From NCBI GenBank assembly GCA_017412265.1, contig JAFPYK010000273.1:1-7181 (forward strand): a stretch of 7,181 nt of DNA, read 5' to 3'. This document shows positions 6,297-7,181 of the stretch, in pieces; within the stretch, counting starts at the first letter, position 1; each line of letters opens with the position of its first letter. This stretch comes from Lachnospiraceae bacterium (GTDB taxonomy: Bacteria; Bacillota; Clostridia; Lachnospirales; Lachnospiraceae). Position numbers and translations under genes: made by a program. The notes beneath the pieces are model-generated. The model worked only from the letters and a program-made list of their open reading frames with translations. It was not told the DNA's origin and ran no database searches.

Positions 6297-7181
6297 TTAT
6301 TCCTTAAATACCACGACCGTCACTCCGTTGCCGCCCTCGCCGAACTCCCCGAGCCGGAAGGACTTGACATAGCGGAGCTTCTTCAGCTTGTTCTGCACCG
6401 CGCTCTTCAAGGCTCCCGTGCCGCGCCCGTGGATGATCGTCACCTGCGGCACATGCGCCAGGTATGCGTCGTCCAGATATTTCTCAAGCTCCGGCAGCGC
6501 CTCGTCCACCGTCTTGCCGATCAGGTTCAGCGACGTGGAGATCGTCGCGGCCTTGCTCATGCCCACCTTGCCGGCCCCGGTGCGCACCGGGACATCCCCG
6601 GTCACCGCCGGCTCCTCGATCTTCTCGAGGTCGCTGATGTGCACGACCGAATGCATGATGCCCATCTGCACCTCGCATTCGCCCCTCGCGTTCGGCTTCT
6701 TCAGCACGATTCCCTTCAGGTTCAGGCTGAGCACCCGCACGGCGTCTCCCGGATGGAAGTCCTCCGCCTTGTTGCCGGTCTTCTTCTGGGCCTGAAGATC
6801 CTTCGCGGTCTTGCCCTGCGCTTCCTTCAGCTTCTCATTCAGGGCGTTTCTCTCAAGCTCCATCTCGCGCGAGACCCCGCCCTTCGACCATTTATTGTAA
6901 TTGCGGATGGTCTGGTCCGCATAATCCTTCGCCTCCTGCAGGATGCGGAGCGCCTCCTCGTGCGCCTCCTTCAGGATCTTCTCCCGGCTCACGTCGATCT
7001 TCTCGTTCTTCGCGGCGAGCCGCTCCTTCAGCCGCTCCGCCTCCGCGCGAAGAGCCGTGATCTGCTCCTGCTCCTTCTCCATCTGCGCCCTGGAATCCTC
7101 CAGGTCCGCGATCAGGTCCTCGAAGCTCCGGGAATCATTGGCGATGTGCGTGTCCGCCTCCGCGATGATCTCCTCCGGCAG
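6297..7181 (-). CDS. mutS2: MutS2 (ATPase/Smr protein), C-terminal part, 5' end cut by the window edge
   Basis: The frame is open across the right edge. The 294 residues seen are the C-terminal third or more of a protein usually near 790 residues, so the lever and ATPase domains lie outside the window. Visible fragment residues about 1-135 include an LPEEIIAEA helix and a long charged coiled coil. Residues about 140-188 form the KOW-like domain (GDAVRVLSLNLKGIVL), and about 212-294 the Smr domain with HGRGTGALK (251-259). The other Smr motif, LDLRG in many MutS2 proteins, reads LNLIG here (218-222). MutS2 was long described as an anti-recombination protein; work in B. subtilis also shows it splitting collided ribosomes. 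The ATG at 7080-7082 is internal, because coding continues upstream with typical MutS2 residues. It is the first visible gene of the run. Confidence 0.93.
   Translation of the reverse strand: MPEEIIAEADTHIANDSRSFEDLIADLEDSRAQMEKEQEQITALRAEAERLKERLAAKNEKIDVSREKILKEAHEEALRILQEAKDYADQTIRNYNKWSKGGVSREMELERNALNEKLKEAQGKTAKDLQAQKKTGNKAEDFHPGDAVRVLSLNLKGIVLKKPNARGECEVQMGIMHSVVHISDLEKIEEPAVTGDVPVRTGAGKVGMSKAATISTSLNLIGKTVDEALPELEKYLDDAYLAHVPQVTIIHGRGTGALKSAVQNKLKKLRYVKSFRLGEFGEGGNGVTVVVFKE

Noticed and set aside
7080..7082. The ATG at 7080-7082 as the start of a separate 261-residue gene
   Set aside because: The frame continues upstream to the window edge with residues typical of MutS2, so this Met is internal.

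Overview
The window carries seven consecutive genes, all on the minus strand, with gaps of 21 to 48 bases or short overlaps. No transcription terminator is visible between them. Read in the direction of transcription (right to left), they are: the 3' part of mutS2, an OmpR/PhoB-type response regulator, its sensor histidine kinase, a membrane-anchored HtrA-like protein with a PDZ domain, a YhaM-family 3'-5' exoribonuclease, a TrmA/RlmD-family 23S rRNA uracil-C5 methyltransferase, and the start of a TPR-like protein that runs off the left edge.

The family combination, the strong Shine-Dalgarno sequences (AGGAG types), the use of TTG and GTG starts, and the style of the kinase and HtrA-like protein suggest a Gram-positive Clostridia member, most likely a GC-rich Lachnospiraceae relative. 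This is judged from protein family resemblance only; no search was run. Positions 379-7181 are clearly GC-rich, with heavy G/C at third codon positions. The leftmost gene (1-378) is about 44% GC by direct count, so composition shifts sharply at about position 380.

Region by region. 6297-7181 holds the C-terminal 294 residues of MutS2 (coiled coil, KOW-like domain, Smr domain), now linked to ribosome-collision rescue in Bacillus as well as to recombination control. 4093-6273 is a two-component system. 2784-4106 encodes a single-pass membrane protein with a trypsin-like fold and a PDZ domain; its gene overlaps the kinase gene by 14 bases, so the two are probably translationally coupled. By motif alignment two of the three catalytic triad residues are replaced, so it looks like a pseudoprotease. 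419-2743 encodes two RNA enzymes, YhaM and RlmD. 1-378 is a different-looking gene of unknown function.

How they may work together (inference): the regulator, kinase and HtrA-like protein form an envelope-sensing cassette set between RNA and ribosome-related genes (mutS2 on one side, yhaM and rlmD on the other). The most unusual item is the apparently dead HtrA-like protein coupled to the kinase; a role as a non-proteolytic PDZ sensor or scaffold for the kinase is plausible but unproven. No RNA genes, CRISPR arrays, insertion sequences or attachment sites were seen.
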